This document shows, one piece after another, positions 1 to 9,602 of a stretch of DNA of 64,000 bases (positions are counted from its first letter, which is position 1; each line of letters starts with the position of its first letter). This DNA is from Bauldia sp. (lineage in GTDB: Bacteria; Pseudomonadota; Alphaproteobacteria; Rhizobiales; Kaistiaceae): contig JANQRX010000012.1 in the NCBI GenBank assembly GCA_028284325.1, positions 62,001 through 126,000 on the forward strand, in the 5' to 3' direction. The notes under the pieces are model-generated. The model saw only the letters and a program-made list of their open reading frames with translations. It did not search any database and was not told where the DNA came from. The translations under genes were made by a program, and so were the position numbers.

Positions 1-204
1 GACGCGGAGCCCGGTGTGGAGAATGCGCGCGTCGGCATAGGCGAAGCGTTCGGCGATCCGCGCAAGGATGTGGGGCGCGTCGCAGCCGGGAAGATAGTGG
101 TCGGTGTGGGCGTGGCCGGCCGGATAGGGCGCATAGCTGTAGTCGGCGGCGACGGCCGGAAGGCTGAACGCGAGGGCGGCGGCGAGGGCGAGACTGCGCA
201 ACAT
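1..204 (-). CDS. Secreted hypothetical protein, N-terminal part only
   Basis: The gene begins at the ATG at 204-202 on the minus strand and runs off the left edge, so only 68 codons are visible. The product starts with a clear Sec signal peptide (MLRSLALAAALAFSLPAVAA, cleavage near residue 20). The mature start is rich in Tyr, His and Pro and carries a Cys followed by a segment reading HILARIAERFAYADA. I do not recognise the family with confidence; small secreted proteins with a Cys-x-x-x-x-x-L-x-x-I-x-x-RF pattern are common hypotheticals in Hyphomicrobiales. It lies just downstream of purN on the same strand, 52 bases away, and could be cotranscribed. It is real rather than a shadow because the signal peptide is textbook. 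Confidence 0.7.
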   Translation of the reverse strand, partial: MLRSLALAAALAFSLPAVAADYSYAPYPAGHAHTDHYLPGCDAPHILARIAERFAYADARILHTGLRV

Positions 205-256
205 GGGCGGCATCCTGATCGAACCGCGTGACAATGGCGTGAAGTCGAACCGGGGG

Positions 257-895
257 TCAAGCAGGACCGGGCCGACGCACCTGCACCAGCGCGTCATCGG
301 CCCCCGCAGTCTCTTGCGTCTCATCCCGGAGGACCGCGGCAAGGGCGATGGGGTACAGCCGGTGCTCCTGCGCCAGCACCCGCGCGGCGAGCGTGTCCTC
401 CGTATCGTCGGCGAGGATCGGCACGGCGGCCTGGGCGACGATCGCCCCGGCATCGACCTCGGCGTTGACGAAGTGGACCGTGCAGCCGTGGATCGCCGCA
501 CCGGCGGCAAGCGCCCGGCGGTGGGTGTCGAGCCCCTTGAACGACGGCAGGAGCGAGGGGTGGATGTTGAGCATGCGCCCCTCCCAGCGCCGCACGAAGT
601 CTTCCGAGAGCACGTGCATGAAGCCGGCGAGGCAGATGAAGGCCACGTCATGGCTTCTGAGCGTGGCTTCCAGGTCAGCCTCGGCCTCGGCGCGCGCGCG
701 TCCGCGGCCGAAAGCAACCACTCCTGTTGCGATGCCGGCGCGCTCCGCGTGATCAAGGCCCGGCGCGTCGGCGCGGCTTGCCACCGTCAGCACGATGTCG
801 GCCGGATAGCCGGGGTCCCGCGCCGCCTCCAGGAGGGACGCGAGATTGGACCCGCGCCCGGAGATGAGGACGGCGACCCGCGTGCGTGCCGTCAC
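257..895 (-). CDS. purN: Phosphoribosylglycinamide formyltransferase PurN
   Basis: GART catalyses the third step of de novo purine synthesis, moving a formyl group from 10-formyltetrahydrofolate to GAR in the cytoplasm. The 212-residue product has the normal length. It opens with the [16 protein letters not shown] phosphate loop, and the catalytic Asn-x-His ([12 protein letters not shown], about residues 108-119) and the later Asp in [11 protein letters not shown] are present, so the Asn-His-Asp triad is intact. The start overlaps the stop of purM by four bases (ATGA), indicating translational coupling in a purM-purN operon, the usual alphaproteobacterial order. Confidence 0.97.
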   Translation of the reverse strand: MTARTRVAVLISGRGSNLASLLEAARDPGYPADIVLTVASRADAPGLDHAERAGIATGVVAFGRGRARAEAEADLEATLRSHDVAFICLAGFMHVLSEDFVRRWEGRMLNIHPSLLPSFKGLDTHRRALAAGAAIHGCTVHFVNAEVDAGAIVAQAAVPILADDTEDTLAARVLAQEHRLYPIALAAVLRDETQETAGADDALVQVRRPGPA

Positions 896-1968
896 GGGCC
901 GCCGAGCTCGCCGGTTGTGACCACCGCCTCGCCACTGCGCGGCACGATCCGGCCGAGATCGCGCACCGTCTCGCCGGCGCCTTCGAGGTCGCGGCGGACC
1001 CGATCGGCGGCATCGGCGGCGACCACCGCGGCCATGCCGATGCCGGCGTTGAAGGTGCGCAGATACTCCGGCGTCGCCATCGTGCCGAGCGCGCGGACCC
1101 AGGCGAGCACCGGCGGTTCCACGAGCGCCCCGAGGTCGAGTTCGACTGCCAGATCGTCGGGCAGGACCCGCGGCAGGTTGTCGATCAGCCCGCCGCCGGT
1201 GATGTGGGCCAGTGCCTTGATGCCGGGGCCGGCGGCCAGCGCCTTCAGGAGCGGGCGCACGTAGATCCGCGTCGGCGTCAGCAGCGCTTCCCCCAGCGTC
1301 GCCGCCTCACTGGCAAAGGGTGGTGGTGCGTTGAGATCGAGGCCCGCGTCGGCGATCAGCTTGCGGACCAGCGAGAAGCCGTTGGAATGGAGCCCGGACG
1401 CGGCGAGCCCGAGCACCAGGTCGCCCTCGGCGACATCCGGCCTCGGCAACAGGGCGTCGCGGGCGACCGCCCCGACGGCGAATCCGGCGAGATCGAAATC
1501 GCCGGCCGCGTACATGCCCGGCATCTCCGCGGTCTCGCCGCCGATCAGCGCCGCGCCGGCCTGCCGGCACCCTTCGGCGATGCCGGCGACGATCGCCGCG
1601 GCGGCATCGGCGTCCAGGCGGCCGGTGGCGTAGTAGTCGAGGAAGAACAGCGGTTCGGCCCCCTGGACCACCAGGTCGTTGACGCACATGGCGACCAGAT
1701 CGATCCCCACGGTGTCGACCACGCCGCAGTCGATCGCCACCCGCAGCTTGGTGCCGACGCCGTCGGTAGCTGCCACCAGCAGGGAGTCGCTATGGCCGGC
1801 CGCCTTGGGGTCGAAGAGGCCGCCGAAGCCCCCCAGCGCGCCGACAACGCCGCTGCGGCGTGTCGAATCGACGGCCGGACCGATCATGTTCACCAGCCGG
1901 TTGCCCGCCGCGATATCGACACCGGCGTCGGCGTAGGTCGCGCCTTTTTCCGCCGTTTTGCTGGTCAT
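892..1968 (-). CDS. purM: Phosphoribosylformylglycinamidine cyclo-ligase PurM (AIR synthetase)
   Basis: AIR synthetase performs the ATP-dependent ring closure of FGAM to AIR, the fifth step of purine synthesis. The product is 358 residues, typical for the family. Seen are the N-terminal [16 protein letters not shown] segment, the nucleotide/metal loop [18 protein letters not shown] (about residues 60-80), [11 protein letters not shown], and the C-terminal [15 protein letters not shown]. It is followed by purN in a four-base overlap. The 133-base divergent gap to the phosphatidyltransferase gene at 2102 should hold its promoter; I see no PurR-like site there. Confidence 0.97.
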   Translation of the reverse strand: MTSKTAEKGATYADAGVDIAAGNRLVNMIGPAVDSTRRSGVVGALGGFGGLFDPKAAGHSDSLLVAATDGVGTKLRVAIDCGVVDTVGIDLVAMCVNDLVVQGAEPLFFLDYYATGRLDADAAAAIVAGIAEGCRQAGAALIGGETAEMPGMYAAGDFDLAGFAVGAVARDALLPRPDVAEGDLVLGLAASGLHSNGFSLVRKLIADAGLDLNAPPPFASEAATLGEALLTPTRIYVRPLLKALAAGPGIKALAHITGGGLIDNLPRVLPDDLAVELDLGALVEPPVLAWVRALGTMATPEYLRTFNAGIGMAAVVAADAADRVRRDLEGAGETVRDLGRIVPRSGEAVVTTGELGGP

Positions 1969-2101
1969 GGTGTGCGCCTGCCGCGGGCGTGAGGGTCAAG
2001 CCGCCGGCCGCTTCTCTTGGCAGGCGCGACGGACAATGCCATGTGTAGCCCAACCGCTGTGGGCCGCCAATTGCGGGCTGGCGTGACGAGGGTACACGGG
2101 C

Positions 2102-2674
2102 ATGAGTATCCCCAATCTGATCACCATCGGCCGTCTGTTGCTGGTGCCGCTGATCGTGTGGCTGACGCTGACCGAGCAGCACGGCCTGGCGTTCATCGCC
2201 TTTCTCGCCGCCGGCATCAGCGACGGCGTCGACGGATTCCTGGCTCGCCAGTTCGACATGCGAACAGAGCTCGGCGCCTACCTCGATCCCGTGGCCGACA
2301 AGGCGCTGCTGGTCTCGATCTACGTCGTGCTGGCGGTGATGAACGAGATTCCCCTGTGGGTCGCAGTCCTGGTGGTCAGCCGCGACGTGCTCATTGTCGG
2401 CGGAGTGGTGATCGCCTGGATGATGGGCCGCCCGCTGCAGATGGACCCGGCCGCGATCAGCAAGATCAACACCGCGGCGCAGATCATGCTCGCGGCGGTG
2501 GTGCTTGCCGACCTCGCCTTTGCCGCCTTCGATCTCGGCGGCCTGCGGACGATCCTGATCGTTCTGGTCGGCGTGTCGACGGTCCTGTCGACCGCCGTCT
2601 ATGTCGTCGGCTGGGTCGGGCATATGGGCGCCGCCGGAACCGTCGATCGCCAGCGCGACGAGCATTCGGCATGA
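2102..2674 (+). CDS. CDP-alcohol phosphatidyltransferase (PgsA-like)
   Basis: An integral membrane enzyme of about 190 residues that joins a CDP-activated lipid to an alcohol. The family signature D-x2-DG-x2-AR-x8-G-x3-D-x3-D is complete, from SDGVDGFLARQF through GAYLDPVADKALL (about residues 40-66), with four or more hydrophobic helices around it. The size and motif fit phosphatidylglycerophosphate synthase, but members using other alcohols share this motif, so the substrate is an inference. Its stop overlaps the start of the next gene (ATGA at 2671-2674), so it heads a chain of coupled genes (permease, hdaA). A second pgsA may exist elsewhere in the genome. Confidence 0.9.
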   Translation: MSIPNLITIGRLLLVPLIVWLTLTEQHGLAFIAFLAAGISDGVDGFLARQFDMRTELGAYLDPVADKALLVSIYVVLAVMNEIPLWVAVLVVSRDVLIVGGVVIAWMMGRPLQMDPAAISKINTAAQIMLAAVVLADLAFAAFDLGGLRTILIVLVGVSTVLSTAVYVVGWVGHMGAAGTVDRQRDEHSA

Positions 2675-3738
2675 ACCCGCGCACCCGCACGGCCCTGTTC
2701 TGGGGGGGCGCCCTTCTCGCCTTTCTCGTGGTGCTGTTCGTCCTGCGCAGCATCCTCCTGCCGTTCGTGGCCGGCATGGCGCTGGCTTATGCCCTCAATC
2801 CCGTCGCCGACTGGCTGGAAGCCCACCGGATCTCGCGGCTGTGGGCGGCGATCATGATCCTGCTGGTGTTCATCGTCGTCGTTCTCCTCGTCCTCCTGGC
2901 GCTCGGACCGGTTCTGGTCGGCCAGCTCATCGACCTCGTCGACCGGGCGCCGGCCTACATCGAACAGCTTCAGGACCTCCTCGGCCTCGCCATCAACACC
3001 GAGGTGGCCGCGTTCCTCGGGCTCGATGCGGACAGTATTCGCGACTCCGTGCGCAGCATGCTGGGCAGCGGCGGCCAGGTGCTGTCAACCTTCCTGCAGT
3101 CGCTGCTGAGCGGTGGCCGGTTCGTCGGCAACGTGCTGTCGATCCTGATCATCACCCCGTTCGTCGCCTTCTACCTCCTGCGCGACTGGCACCGCGTCGT
3201 GACCTGGGTCGACGATCTGCTGCCGAAGGACTACGCCGACGACATCCGGCGGCTGGCCCGCGAAATCGATGAGAACACGGCGCGGTTCGTCCGCGGGCAA
3301 CTGCTGGTCGGTTTCATCCTCGGCGTCTTCTACGCCGTCGGTCTGCTGATCATCGGCGTCAACTACGGCCTCCTGATCGGGCTGATCGCCGGTCTGGTCA
3401 GCTTCGTTCCCTATCTCGGCTTTGCCGTCGGATTCGGGCTGTCGATGGTCGTGGCGGTGGTTCAGTTCTGGCCCGACTGGGTCATGCCGCTGGCCGCGCT
3501 CGGCCTGTTCATGGTCGGCCAGCTGCTGGAGAGCTACGTGCTCTATCCGCGCCTCCTCGGGGCGAGCGTCGGCCTCCACCCGGTGTGGCTGTTCTTCTCG
3601 CTGTTCGCGTTCGGCCTCCTGTTCGGCTTCGTCGGCCTGCTGATCGCGATTCCCGCCGCGGCCGCCGTCGGGGTCCTGTTCAACTTCGCCGTCGAGCGCT
3701 ACCGCGACAGCGCCATGTATCGCGGCCACGAGCCATGA
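2671..3738 (+). CDS. AI-2E family transporter / PerM-like permease
   Basis: A 355-residue polytopic membrane protein of the AI-2E exporter/PerM family. The start chosen is the ATG at 2671, which overlaps the previous stop as ATGA; the same frame is open much further upstream, but that part encodes only low-complexity Arg-rich sequence. Visible features are an N-terminal helix pair, a central amphipathic region (about residues 90-150) and a conserved C-terminal membrane block with GLIAGLVSFVPYLGFAVGFG, QLLESYVLYPRLLG and GLLIAIPAAAAVGV, typical of the family. Its true substrate is unknown. It sits directly before hdaA, an arrangement I recall from many Alphaproteobacteria. Confidence 0.92.
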   Translation: MNPRTRTALFWGGALLAFLVVLFVLRSILLPFVAGMALAYALNPVADWLEAHRISRLWAAIMILLVFIVVVLLVLLALGPVLVGQLIDLVDRAPAYIEQLQDLLGLAINTEVAAFLGLDADSIRDSVRSMLGSGGQVLSTFLQSLLSGGRFVGNVLSILIITPFVAFYLLRDWHRVVTWVDDLLPKDYADDIRRLAREIDENTARFVRGQLLVGFILGVFYAVGLLIIGVNYGLLIGLIAGLVSFVPYLGFAVGFGLSMVVAVVQFWPDWVMPLAALGLFMVGQLLESYVLYPRLLGASVGLHPVWLFFSLFAFGLLFGFVGLLIAIPAAAAVGVLFNFAVERYRDSAMYRGHEP

Positions 3739-4424
3739 CCGGCGCCGATTCGTCGGCCGGATCGCAACTGCCTCTCCACCTGCCGCATCGGCCGTCCTTT
3801 GCGCGCGCCGATTTCTTGGTGGGGGCGGCCAACCGCGAGGCGCTGGCGGTCGTCGACGCCTGGCCCGACTGGCCGTCGCCCAGCGTGCTGCTGGCCGGAC
3901 CCGCCGGCTGCGGCAAGAGCCATCTGGCCGAAATCTGGCGCGAGAAGGCCCACGGGGTGTGCTTCAGCGCGCCCGCCCTGGCCGGTTCATCCCCGCCGCC
4001 GGACGTGTCGGCGGTCGTGATCGAGGACATCGATCGCGCCGCGAGCGCCGAGGCACTGTTCCACGTCATCAATCGCGTGCGTGAGGCCGGCGCCTTTCTC
4101 CTGCTCACCAGCCGCGAGGCCGCGCCCGAGGCGTTCGTGTCGCTGCCGGATCTGGTATCGCGCCTGCGCGCGGCGCGTCCGGTCGCCATCGGCGCCCCCG
4201 ACGACGAACTCCTTCGCGCGGTGCTGGTGAAGCTGTTCGCCGACCGGCAACTCGCCGTGCAGCCGCCCGTGGTCGATTATCTGGTACGCCGGATCGAGCG
4301 CTCGCTTGAGACCGTCGGTCGGGTCGTCGACGCGCTCGACCGGCGCGCATTGTCGCAGGGCAGGGCCGTGACCCGCCCGCTGGCGGCGGAAATCCTCGCC
4401 GACACCGGCCTCGCGACGCTGTAG
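3735..4424 (+). CDS. hdaA: DnaA-related protein HdaA (regulatory inactivation of DnaA)
   Basis: A 229-residue AAA+ protein resembling the central domain of DnaA but lacking its DNA-binding domain, which is the Hda architecture. In Alphaproteobacteria HdaA works with the DNA clamp to stimulate ATP hydrolysis by DnaA and restrain re-initiation. Seen are an N-terminal clamp-binding-like stretch (SQLPLHLPHRPSF), Walker A GPAGCGKSH (about residues 52-60), a Walker-B-like VVIEDIDR and a C-terminal lid helix ending RRALSQGRAVTRPLAAEIL. The start at 3735 overlaps the permease stop (ATGA). A longer in-frame extension upstream is rejected because it lies inside the permease gene. Paralogues of unclear function exist, so the name is likely but not certain. 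Confidence 0.87.
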   Translation: MTGADSSAGSQLPLHLPHRPSFARADFLVGAANREALAVVDAWPDWPSPSVLLAGPAGCGKSHLAEIWREKAHGVCFSAPALAGSSPPPDVSAVVIEDIDRAASAEALFHVINRVREAGAFLLLTSREAAPEAFVSLPDLVSRLRAARPVAIGAPDDELLRAVLVKLFADRQLAVQPPVVDYLVRRIERSLETVGRVVDALDRRALSQGRAVTRPLAAEILADTGLATL

Positions 4425-4472
4425 CCAGCCGGCGCGCGTCATGTTCGACAACAACTTCGCGGCGGGACGCGC

Positions 4473-4478
4473 TATACT
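4473..4478 (+). promoter_or_regulatory. Possible sigma-70 -10 element upstream of ppk
   Basis: TATACT lies 40 bases before the ppk ATG in the 93-base gap after hdaA. It is one mismatch from TATAAT. No good -35 hexamer sits 16-18 bases upstream, so this is only a candidate start for a ppk-ppx transcript separate from the hdaA chain. Confidence 0.3.
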
Positions 4479-4517
4479 GGGTGCGCATCATTTAGTCGCA
4501 TAACAAGATCATCGCTG

Positions 4518-6722
4518 ATGAACAGAGCGACGCCTCCCGCTGAGGTGACCAGGCGGATCGAAGACGAGGACGCAGCCGCTTACGGCGCAGAACTGCGCCA
4601 TCTCCCCGAACGCTTCATCAACCGCGAACTCTCGTGGCTGCAGTTCAACCGCCGCGTTCTCGAGGAGGCGAGCAACGGCGCCCACCCGCTGCTTGAACGC
4701 CTGCGCTTCCTGTCGATCTCGGCTGCGAACCTCGATGAGTTCTTCATGGTGCGCGTCGCCGGCCTTCAGGGCCAGCGGGCCGCCGGCATCACCAATGTCA
4801 GCGACGACGGCCTGACCCCCCGGCGGCAGATCGCCCTGATCGAGACCGCGGTGGACGAGCTGGTGCGGGACCAGCAGGCGTGCTGGCGCAGCCTCCGCGG
4901 CAATCTGGCGAGGGCGCGCATCGACCTTGTCGATGTCGGCGATCTTGACGAGGACGAGCTCGGCTGGCTCGACCGGTACTTCCTGGAGTCGGTGTTTCCG
5001 GCGCTGACGCCGCTGGCCATCGATCCGGCCCATCCTTTCCCCTTCATCCCCAATCTCGGCAAGACGATCGCGCTGCAACTGTCGCGACGGAGCACCGGCC
5101 AGCCCATGACGGCTCTGATCCGCATGCCCGAGAGCCTCAAGCGGTTCATCCGTCTGCCGTCGTCCCGCGACGACGAGGATCGCTTCGTTCGCCTCGAACA
5201 GGCGGTGGCGCAGTCCGTGCTGCGGCTGTTTCCCGGCTATGACGTCCTCGGCATCGGCCTTTTCAGGGTGATCCGCGATTCCGACATCGAGGTCGAGGAA
5301 GAGGCCGAGGACCTGGTTCGCCTGTATGAGAGCGCCCTGAAGCGCCGGCGCCGGGGGTCGGTGATCCGCCTCGAGGTCGGGGCGTCGATGCCGCCGGCGC
5401 TCCAGACCATTGTCGGCGAGGCGCTCAACGTGTCGGACCGCGACGTGGTCCGCGTCGATGGTTTGCTGGCTATGCATCAGCTCGACGAACTGGTGAACCT
5501 CGACCGGCCGGCGCTCAAGTTCGAGCCGTTCAGTCCGCGCTTTCCCGAACGTATCCGCGAACACAACGGCGATTGCCTGGCCGCCATCCACGAGAAGGAC
5601 ATCCTGGTCCACCACCCGTATGAATCGTTCGACGTGGTGGTGCAGTACCTGTCGCAGGCCGCCGCCGATCCCGACGTCGTGGCGATCAAGCAGACGCTCT
5701 ACCGCACCTCCAACGATTCACCGATCGTGCGCGCCCTGATCGAGGCCGCTGAGGCCGGCAAGTCCATAACGGCCCTGGTCGAGCTCAAGGCCCGCTTCGA
5801 CGAGGAAGCGAACATCAAGTGGGCCCGCGACCTGGAGCGTGCCGGCGTCCAGGTGGTCTACGGCTTTATCGAACTGAAGACCCACGCCAAACTCTCGTTG
5901 GTGGTGCGCCGCGAGGCCGGCCGGCTGGTGAGCTACGCCCATATCGGCACCGGCAACTATCACCCGGTGACGGCGCGCATCTATACCGACCTGTCGCTGT
6001 TCACCGCCGATCCGGCGATCGCCCGCGACGTGGCCCATATCTTCAACTACATCACCGGCTACTCCGAGCCGACGGCGTTGGAGCGCCTCGCCATCTCGCC
6101 CCACGTCATGCGCAAGCGGATCGTCGACCTGATCCGTTCCGAGGCTGCCCATGTCCGCGCCGGCCGGCCGGGCGCGATCTGGATGAAGATGAACTCGCTG
6201 GTCGACGCGGCGGTCATCGATGCCCTCTACGATGCCAGCCAGGCCGGGGTCGAGATCGACCTCGTGGTCCGCGGCATTTGCTGCCTCCGACCGGGCATCC
6301 CAGGCCTGTCGGAACGCATCCGGGTGACCTCGATCGTCGGTCGTTTTCTGGAGCATTCCCGCATCTACTGCTTCGGCCACGGCCATGGCCTGCCGTCGAG
6401 CGAGGCCATCGTCTACATCGGCTCCGCCGATCTCATGCCGCGGAATCTCGACCGCCGCGTCGAGGCGATCGCACCGATCACCAACCCGACCGTGCACGAG
6501 CAGATCCTGAGTCAGATCATGGTGGTCAACCTGGCCGACAACGAACAGGCCTGGCGCGTCTTGGCCGATGGCACGAGCGAGCGTATCGTGCGTGCCAAGG
6601 GCAAGCGGCGGAACAACGCCCATCAGTATTTCATGACCAATCCGAGCCTGTCTGGACGTGGCACTTCAATTGAAACCGATCCGCCGCAGCGGACCCGGCG
6701 GCGACGCAAGCGGCGGTCCTGA
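4518..6722 (+). CDS. ppk: Polyphosphate kinase PPK1
   Basis: PPK1 reversibly polymerises the gamma-phosphate of ATP into inorganic polyphosphate. The 734-residue product shows the N-terminal domain ([17 protein letters not shown], about residues 35-51), the central [14 protein letters not shown] segment, [14 protein letters not shown], and both catalytic phospholipase-D-like histidine regions: [11 protein letters not shown] and [31 protein letters not shown] is also intact, so an active enzyme is expected. The Arg-rich C-terminus ([10 protein letters not shown]) probably adds nonspecific nucleic-acid or polyphosphate affinity. ppx follows, in partial overlap or within about 25 bases depending on its start, pairing polyphosphate synthesis with breakdown in one operon. 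Confidence 0.96.
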   Translation: MNRATPPAEVTRRIEDEDAAAYGAELRHLPERFINRELSWLQFNRRVLEEASNGAHPLLERLRFLSISAANLDEFFMVRVAGLQGQRAAGITNVSDDGLTPRRQIALIETAVDELVRDQQACWRSLRGNLARARIDLVDVGDLDEDELGWLDRYFLESVFPALTPLAIDPAHPFPFIPNLGKTIALQLSRRSTGQPMTALIRMPESLKRFIRLPSSRDDEDRFVRLEQAVAQSVLRLFPGYDVLGIGLFRVIRDSDIEVEEEAEDLVRLYESALKRRRRGSVIRLEVGASMPPALQTIVGEALNVSDRDVVRVDGLLAMHQLDELVNLDRPALKFEPFSPRFPERIREHNGDCLAAIHEKDILVHHPYESFDVVVQYLSQAAADPDVVAIKQTLYRTSNDSPIVRALIEAAEAGKSITALVELKARFDEEANIKWARDLERAGVQVVYGFIELKTHAKLSLVVRREAGRLVSYAHIGTGNYHPVTARIYTDLSLFTADPAIARDVAHIFNYITGYSEPTALERLAISPHVMRKRIVDLIRSEAAHVRAGRPGAIWMKMNSLVDAAVIDALYDASQAGVEIDLVVRGICCLRPGIPGLSERIRVTSIVGRFLEHSRIYCFGHGHGLPSSEAIVYIGSADLMPRNLDRRVEAIAPITNPTVHEQILSQIMVVNLADNEQAWRVLADGTSERIVRAKGKRRNNAHQYFMTNPSLSGRGTSIETDPPQRTRRRRKRRS

Positions 6723-8247
6723 GGCCGACCACCCGCTGAGCCTCATGGCGGCGCCGGGCCGCCTCAACGGCACCGGGCCGGTGGCGATTGTCGATATCGG
6801 CTCCAACTCGGTGCGGCTGGTGGTCTATGAGCACCTGGCGCGCACGGCGACGCCGCTGTTCAACGAAAAGGAGCTCTGCGGTCTGGCGCGGGGGCTGGGC
6901 GAGAGCGGCGAACTCCACGAGGCCGCGGTCGAAGAAACCCTGATGGCGCTCCGACGGTTTGCGGCGATCGCAGAGGCGCTGAAGGTCGATTCCCTCCATG
7001 TGCTCGCGACGGCGGCGGTCCGTGAAGCCAGCAACGGCGCCGCCTTCATCGCGGCCGTCGAGCGTATCGTCGAGAGCCCGGCGACGGTGCTCAGCGGTCG
7101 CGACGAGGCGCGCCTCAGCGCGCTCGGCGTCATTTCCGGTTTTCAGCATCCCGATGGCGTGGCCGGCGATCTTGGCGGCGGCAGCCTGGAGGTCATCGGT
7201 GTCGCCAACCGCTCGATCGGGTCCGGCGAGACGACCGCCCTCGGGGTGATCCGCCTGCAGGAGAAGGCCGGGGGATCGACCAAGAAGGCGTCCCGGGTCG
7301 CGTCCGAAGTGCTGTCCGGCTCCAAGGTACTGGCGGCCTCCAGCGGCCGGACCTTCTACGCAATCGGCGGCACCTGGCGCTCGCTGGCGCGGCTGCACAT
7401 GCGCCAGAAGGGTTACCCACTCCACATCATGCATCACTACGAGATGGCGCCCGACGAGGTGGTCGATTTCTGCGCCATGCTGACTCGCCGCGCTATCGAA
7501 TCGGTCGATTCCATCGATGCCATATCGCGCGTGCGCAGGCCGTTCCTGCCGTTCGGCGCGGTCGTCCTCCGCGAACTCGTGGAGGTCATGCAACCGGATC
7601 GGATCGTCATGTCGGCGCTGGGTATGCGCGAGGGGCTGCTCTACGACCTCCTGAGCGACGCCGAACAAGCCCGTGATCCGCTGATTGCCGCCTGCGAGGA
7701 ACTGGCCTACCTCCGCTCCCGTTCGCCCGAACACGTGGACGAACTGGTGCCGTGGACGGGCATGGTGCTCGAGGCGATCGGCCTCGACGAAACCCCCGAG
7801 GAGGCGCGCCTGCGGCACGCCGCGTGTCTGCTGTCGGATATCGGCTGGCGGGCGCATCCGGAATATCGCGGCCTGCAGAGTATGGATGCGGTCGCCAATT
7901 CTGCGTTTGTCGGCGTCGATCACCCCGGCCGGGCCTATCTCGCGCTGGCGACCTACTACCGGCACGAAGGCCTGATCGCCGAGGCGTCCTCGCCGCACAT
8001 TCGCGAACTGGTCTCGACCCGGCTGATGGAGCGCGCCCGCGCGCTCGGCGCCGCCCTGCGCGTCGCCCATGTCCTGTCGGCCGCGATGCCGGGCATCATC
8101 AACCGCACGCGCGTGGAGCGGCGCGGCAACTTCATCGCCCTGGTGATCCCGTCCGACATCGCCGAGCTTGGCGGCGAGCGCGTCGTGCGCCGGCTGTCGC
8201 AGCTGGCCAAGATGGCCGGCCGCGAACCGGCGGTCGTCGTCGACTAA
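6658..8247 (+). CDS. ppx: Exopolyphosphatase / guanosine pentaphosphatase (Ppx/GppA family)
   Basis: Ppx releases terminal phosphate from long-chain polyphosphate; GppA-type members act on pppGpp. The ASKHA fold phosphate-1 motif is [17 protein letters not shown] and the second glycine-rich motif is [13 protein letters not shown], both well preserved. A C-terminal HD-like helical region ([12 protein letters not shown] and onward) follows. The coordinates use a GTG at 6658, inside the end of ppk, giving 529 residues. An ATG at 6745 (MAAPGRLNG) gives 500 residues and starts closer to the conserved region; neither has a strong Shine-Dalgarno, so the start is unsettled. It is the last gene of the ppk operon and converges on rnd with an 8-base gap. 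Confidence 0.93.
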   Translation: MALQLKPIRRSGPGGDASGGPEADHPLSLMAAPGRLNGTGPVAIVDIGSNSVRLVVYEHLARTATPLFNEKELCGLARGLGESGELHEAAVEETLMALRRFAAIAEALKVDSLHVLATAAVREASNGAAFIAAVERIVESPATVLSGRDEARLSALGVISGFQHPDGVAGDLGGGSLEVIGVANRSIGSGETTALGVIRLQEKAGGSTKKASRVASEVLSGSKVLAASSGRTFYAIGGTWRSLARLHMRQKGYPLHIMHHYEMAPDEVVDFCAMLTRRAIESVDSIDAISRVRRPFLPFGAVVLRELVEVMQPDRIVMSALGMREGLLYDLLSDAEQARDPLIAACEELAYLRSRSPEHVDELVPWTGMVLEAIGLDETPEEARLRHAACLLSDIGWRAHPEYRGLQSMDAVANSAFVGVDHPGRAYLALATYYRHEGLIAEASSPHIRELVSTRLMERARALGAALRVAHVLSAAMPGIINRTRVERRGNFIALVIPSDIAELGGERVVRRLSQLAKMAGREPAVVVD

Positions 8248-8255
8248 AAGCCGCT

Positions 8256-9422
8256 TCAGTCCCGTTTGCCGCCCGGCCGCTTGATCGCGACCACGTTGTT
8301 GCGGGCGATCGCCAGCGCCAGTTGGCCGTGCTTCAGCCGGATGGCCTTGTCCCCGAACAGTTCGCGCCGCCAGCCGTGCAGCGCCGGCACGTCGGCGTTG
8401 TCGTCGACCGCAATCGCCTCAAGCTCATCGACCGTCGCGATCACCTTGGGCGCGACGCCGTGGGCCTCGCCGGTCATCTTCAGGAGCACCTTGAGGAGGT
8501 CGACCGTGGCGCCGGTGCCGTTGGCCTTGTGCCGGGTGCGCGGCAGGCGGGGCAGGTCGTCGTCGGCGATCGCCATCCCCCGCCCGACGGCGGCCAGGAT
8601 CTCCTCCGACGCCTTGGAGCGCTCGAATCCCTTGGGGATTGCCCTCAGGCCCCCTAGGCCCCCACGATCTTTCGGCTGCTGCGCGGCGATCTCGTAGATC
8701 GCGTCGTCCTTGAGGATGCGGTTGCGCGGCACGTCGCGCGCCTGCGCCTCGGTTTCGCGCCACGCCGCGACCTCGCGCATCACAGCCAGTTCGCGGGGCT
8801 TGCGCACCCGCATCTTCAGCCGCTTCCAGGCGTCCTCGGGATGCTGGCGGTAGGTGTCCGGTGAGGTCAGGATGTCCATCTCCTCGCGCACCCACTCGCT
8901 GCGCCCCTTGGCGTCCAGCGTCTCGGCGAGCGAGGCGTAGACCTCGCGCAGATGGGTAACGTCGGCCTCGGCATAGTCAATCTGCCGCTTCGACAGCGGG
9001 CGCTTGCTCCAGTCGGTGAAGCGGGAGGTCTTGTCGATCCGATGGCCGGTAATGCGGTGCACAAGCTGGTCGTAGCTGATCGCCTCGCCGAAGCCGGAGA
9101 CCATGGCCGCGACCTGGGTGTCGAACACCGGATGCGGCACCAGCCCGCCGAGGTGGTGCATGATCTCGATGTCCTGCCGCGCGGCATGGAAGACCTTGAT
9201 AACGTTCTCGTTTTTCATCAGCCGGAAGAACGGGTCGAGCGACAGGCCGTCGGCGAGGGGATCGACGATCACCGCCTCGTCGGGGCTCGCGATCTGGATC
9301 AGGCAAAGCCTGGGCCAGAAGGTGGTTTCGCGCATGAATTCGGTGTCGACGGTGACGAAATCGTGCTTCGCCATGCGCCGGCACGCCGCCGCCAGCTCGT
9401 TCGTTTCGGTGAGGATGGTCAT
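8256..9422 (-). CDS. rnd: Ribonuclease D
   Basis: RNase D is a 3-prime to 5-prime exoribonuclease that trims tRNA and other stable RNA ends. The 388-residue product carries the DEDDy exonuclease motifs: DTEFMRE near the N-terminus (about residues 21-27), NENVIKVFHAARQDIE with the second Asp, and YAEADVTHLREVY with the Tyr-x3-Asp pair. An HRDC domain follows (RKPRELAVMREVAAWRETEAQ and after, about residues 205-285; quoted piecewise as RKPRELAVMREVAAWRE). Length matches the family. It is transcribed away from aspS. Confidence 0.96.
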   Translation of the reverse strand: MTILTETNELAAACRRMAKHDFVTVDTEFMRETTFWPRLCLIQIASPDEAVIVDPLADGLSLDPFFRLMKNENVIKVFHAARQDIEIMHHLGGLVPHPVFDTQVAAMVSGFGEAISYDQLVHRITGHRIDKTSRFTDWSKRPLSKRQIDYAEADVTHLREVYASLAETLDAKGRSEWVREEMDILTSPDTYRQHPEDAWKRLKMRVRKPRELAVMREVAAWRETEAQARDVPRNRILKDDAIYEIAAQQPKDRGGLGGLRAIPKGFERSKASEEILAAVGRGMAIADDDLPRLPRTRHKANGTGATVDLLKVLLKMTGEAHGVAPKVIATVDELEAIAVDDNADVPALHGWRRELFGDKAIRLKHGQLALAIARNNVVAIKRPGGKRD

Positions 9423-9515
9423 AGCTCCCTATAGCGGCTCACGGGCCGCTTGTCGCCGCCCAAAATCGGCCGATCCGGAGTGGTATGGCGCCGGCCCGCA
9501 GCTTGGTGCCACGCC

Positions 9516-9521
9516 TTGACA
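9516..9521 (+). promoter_or_regulatory. Possible -35 element upstream of aspS
   Basis: A perfect TTGACA lies 81 bases before the aspS ATG in the rnd-aspS divergent gap. The sequence 17-18 bases further on (GCTTTT/CTTTTC, near 9539) is only a weak -10, so the promoter call is tentative. Confidence 0.35.
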
Positions 9522-9602
9522 AAACCGCTGCTCCGTGCGCTTTTCCGCCGGCCGCGCGGCGCGTTGCGCCGCCGCCGAACGCGACAGCCACGGATCGTTT
9601 CC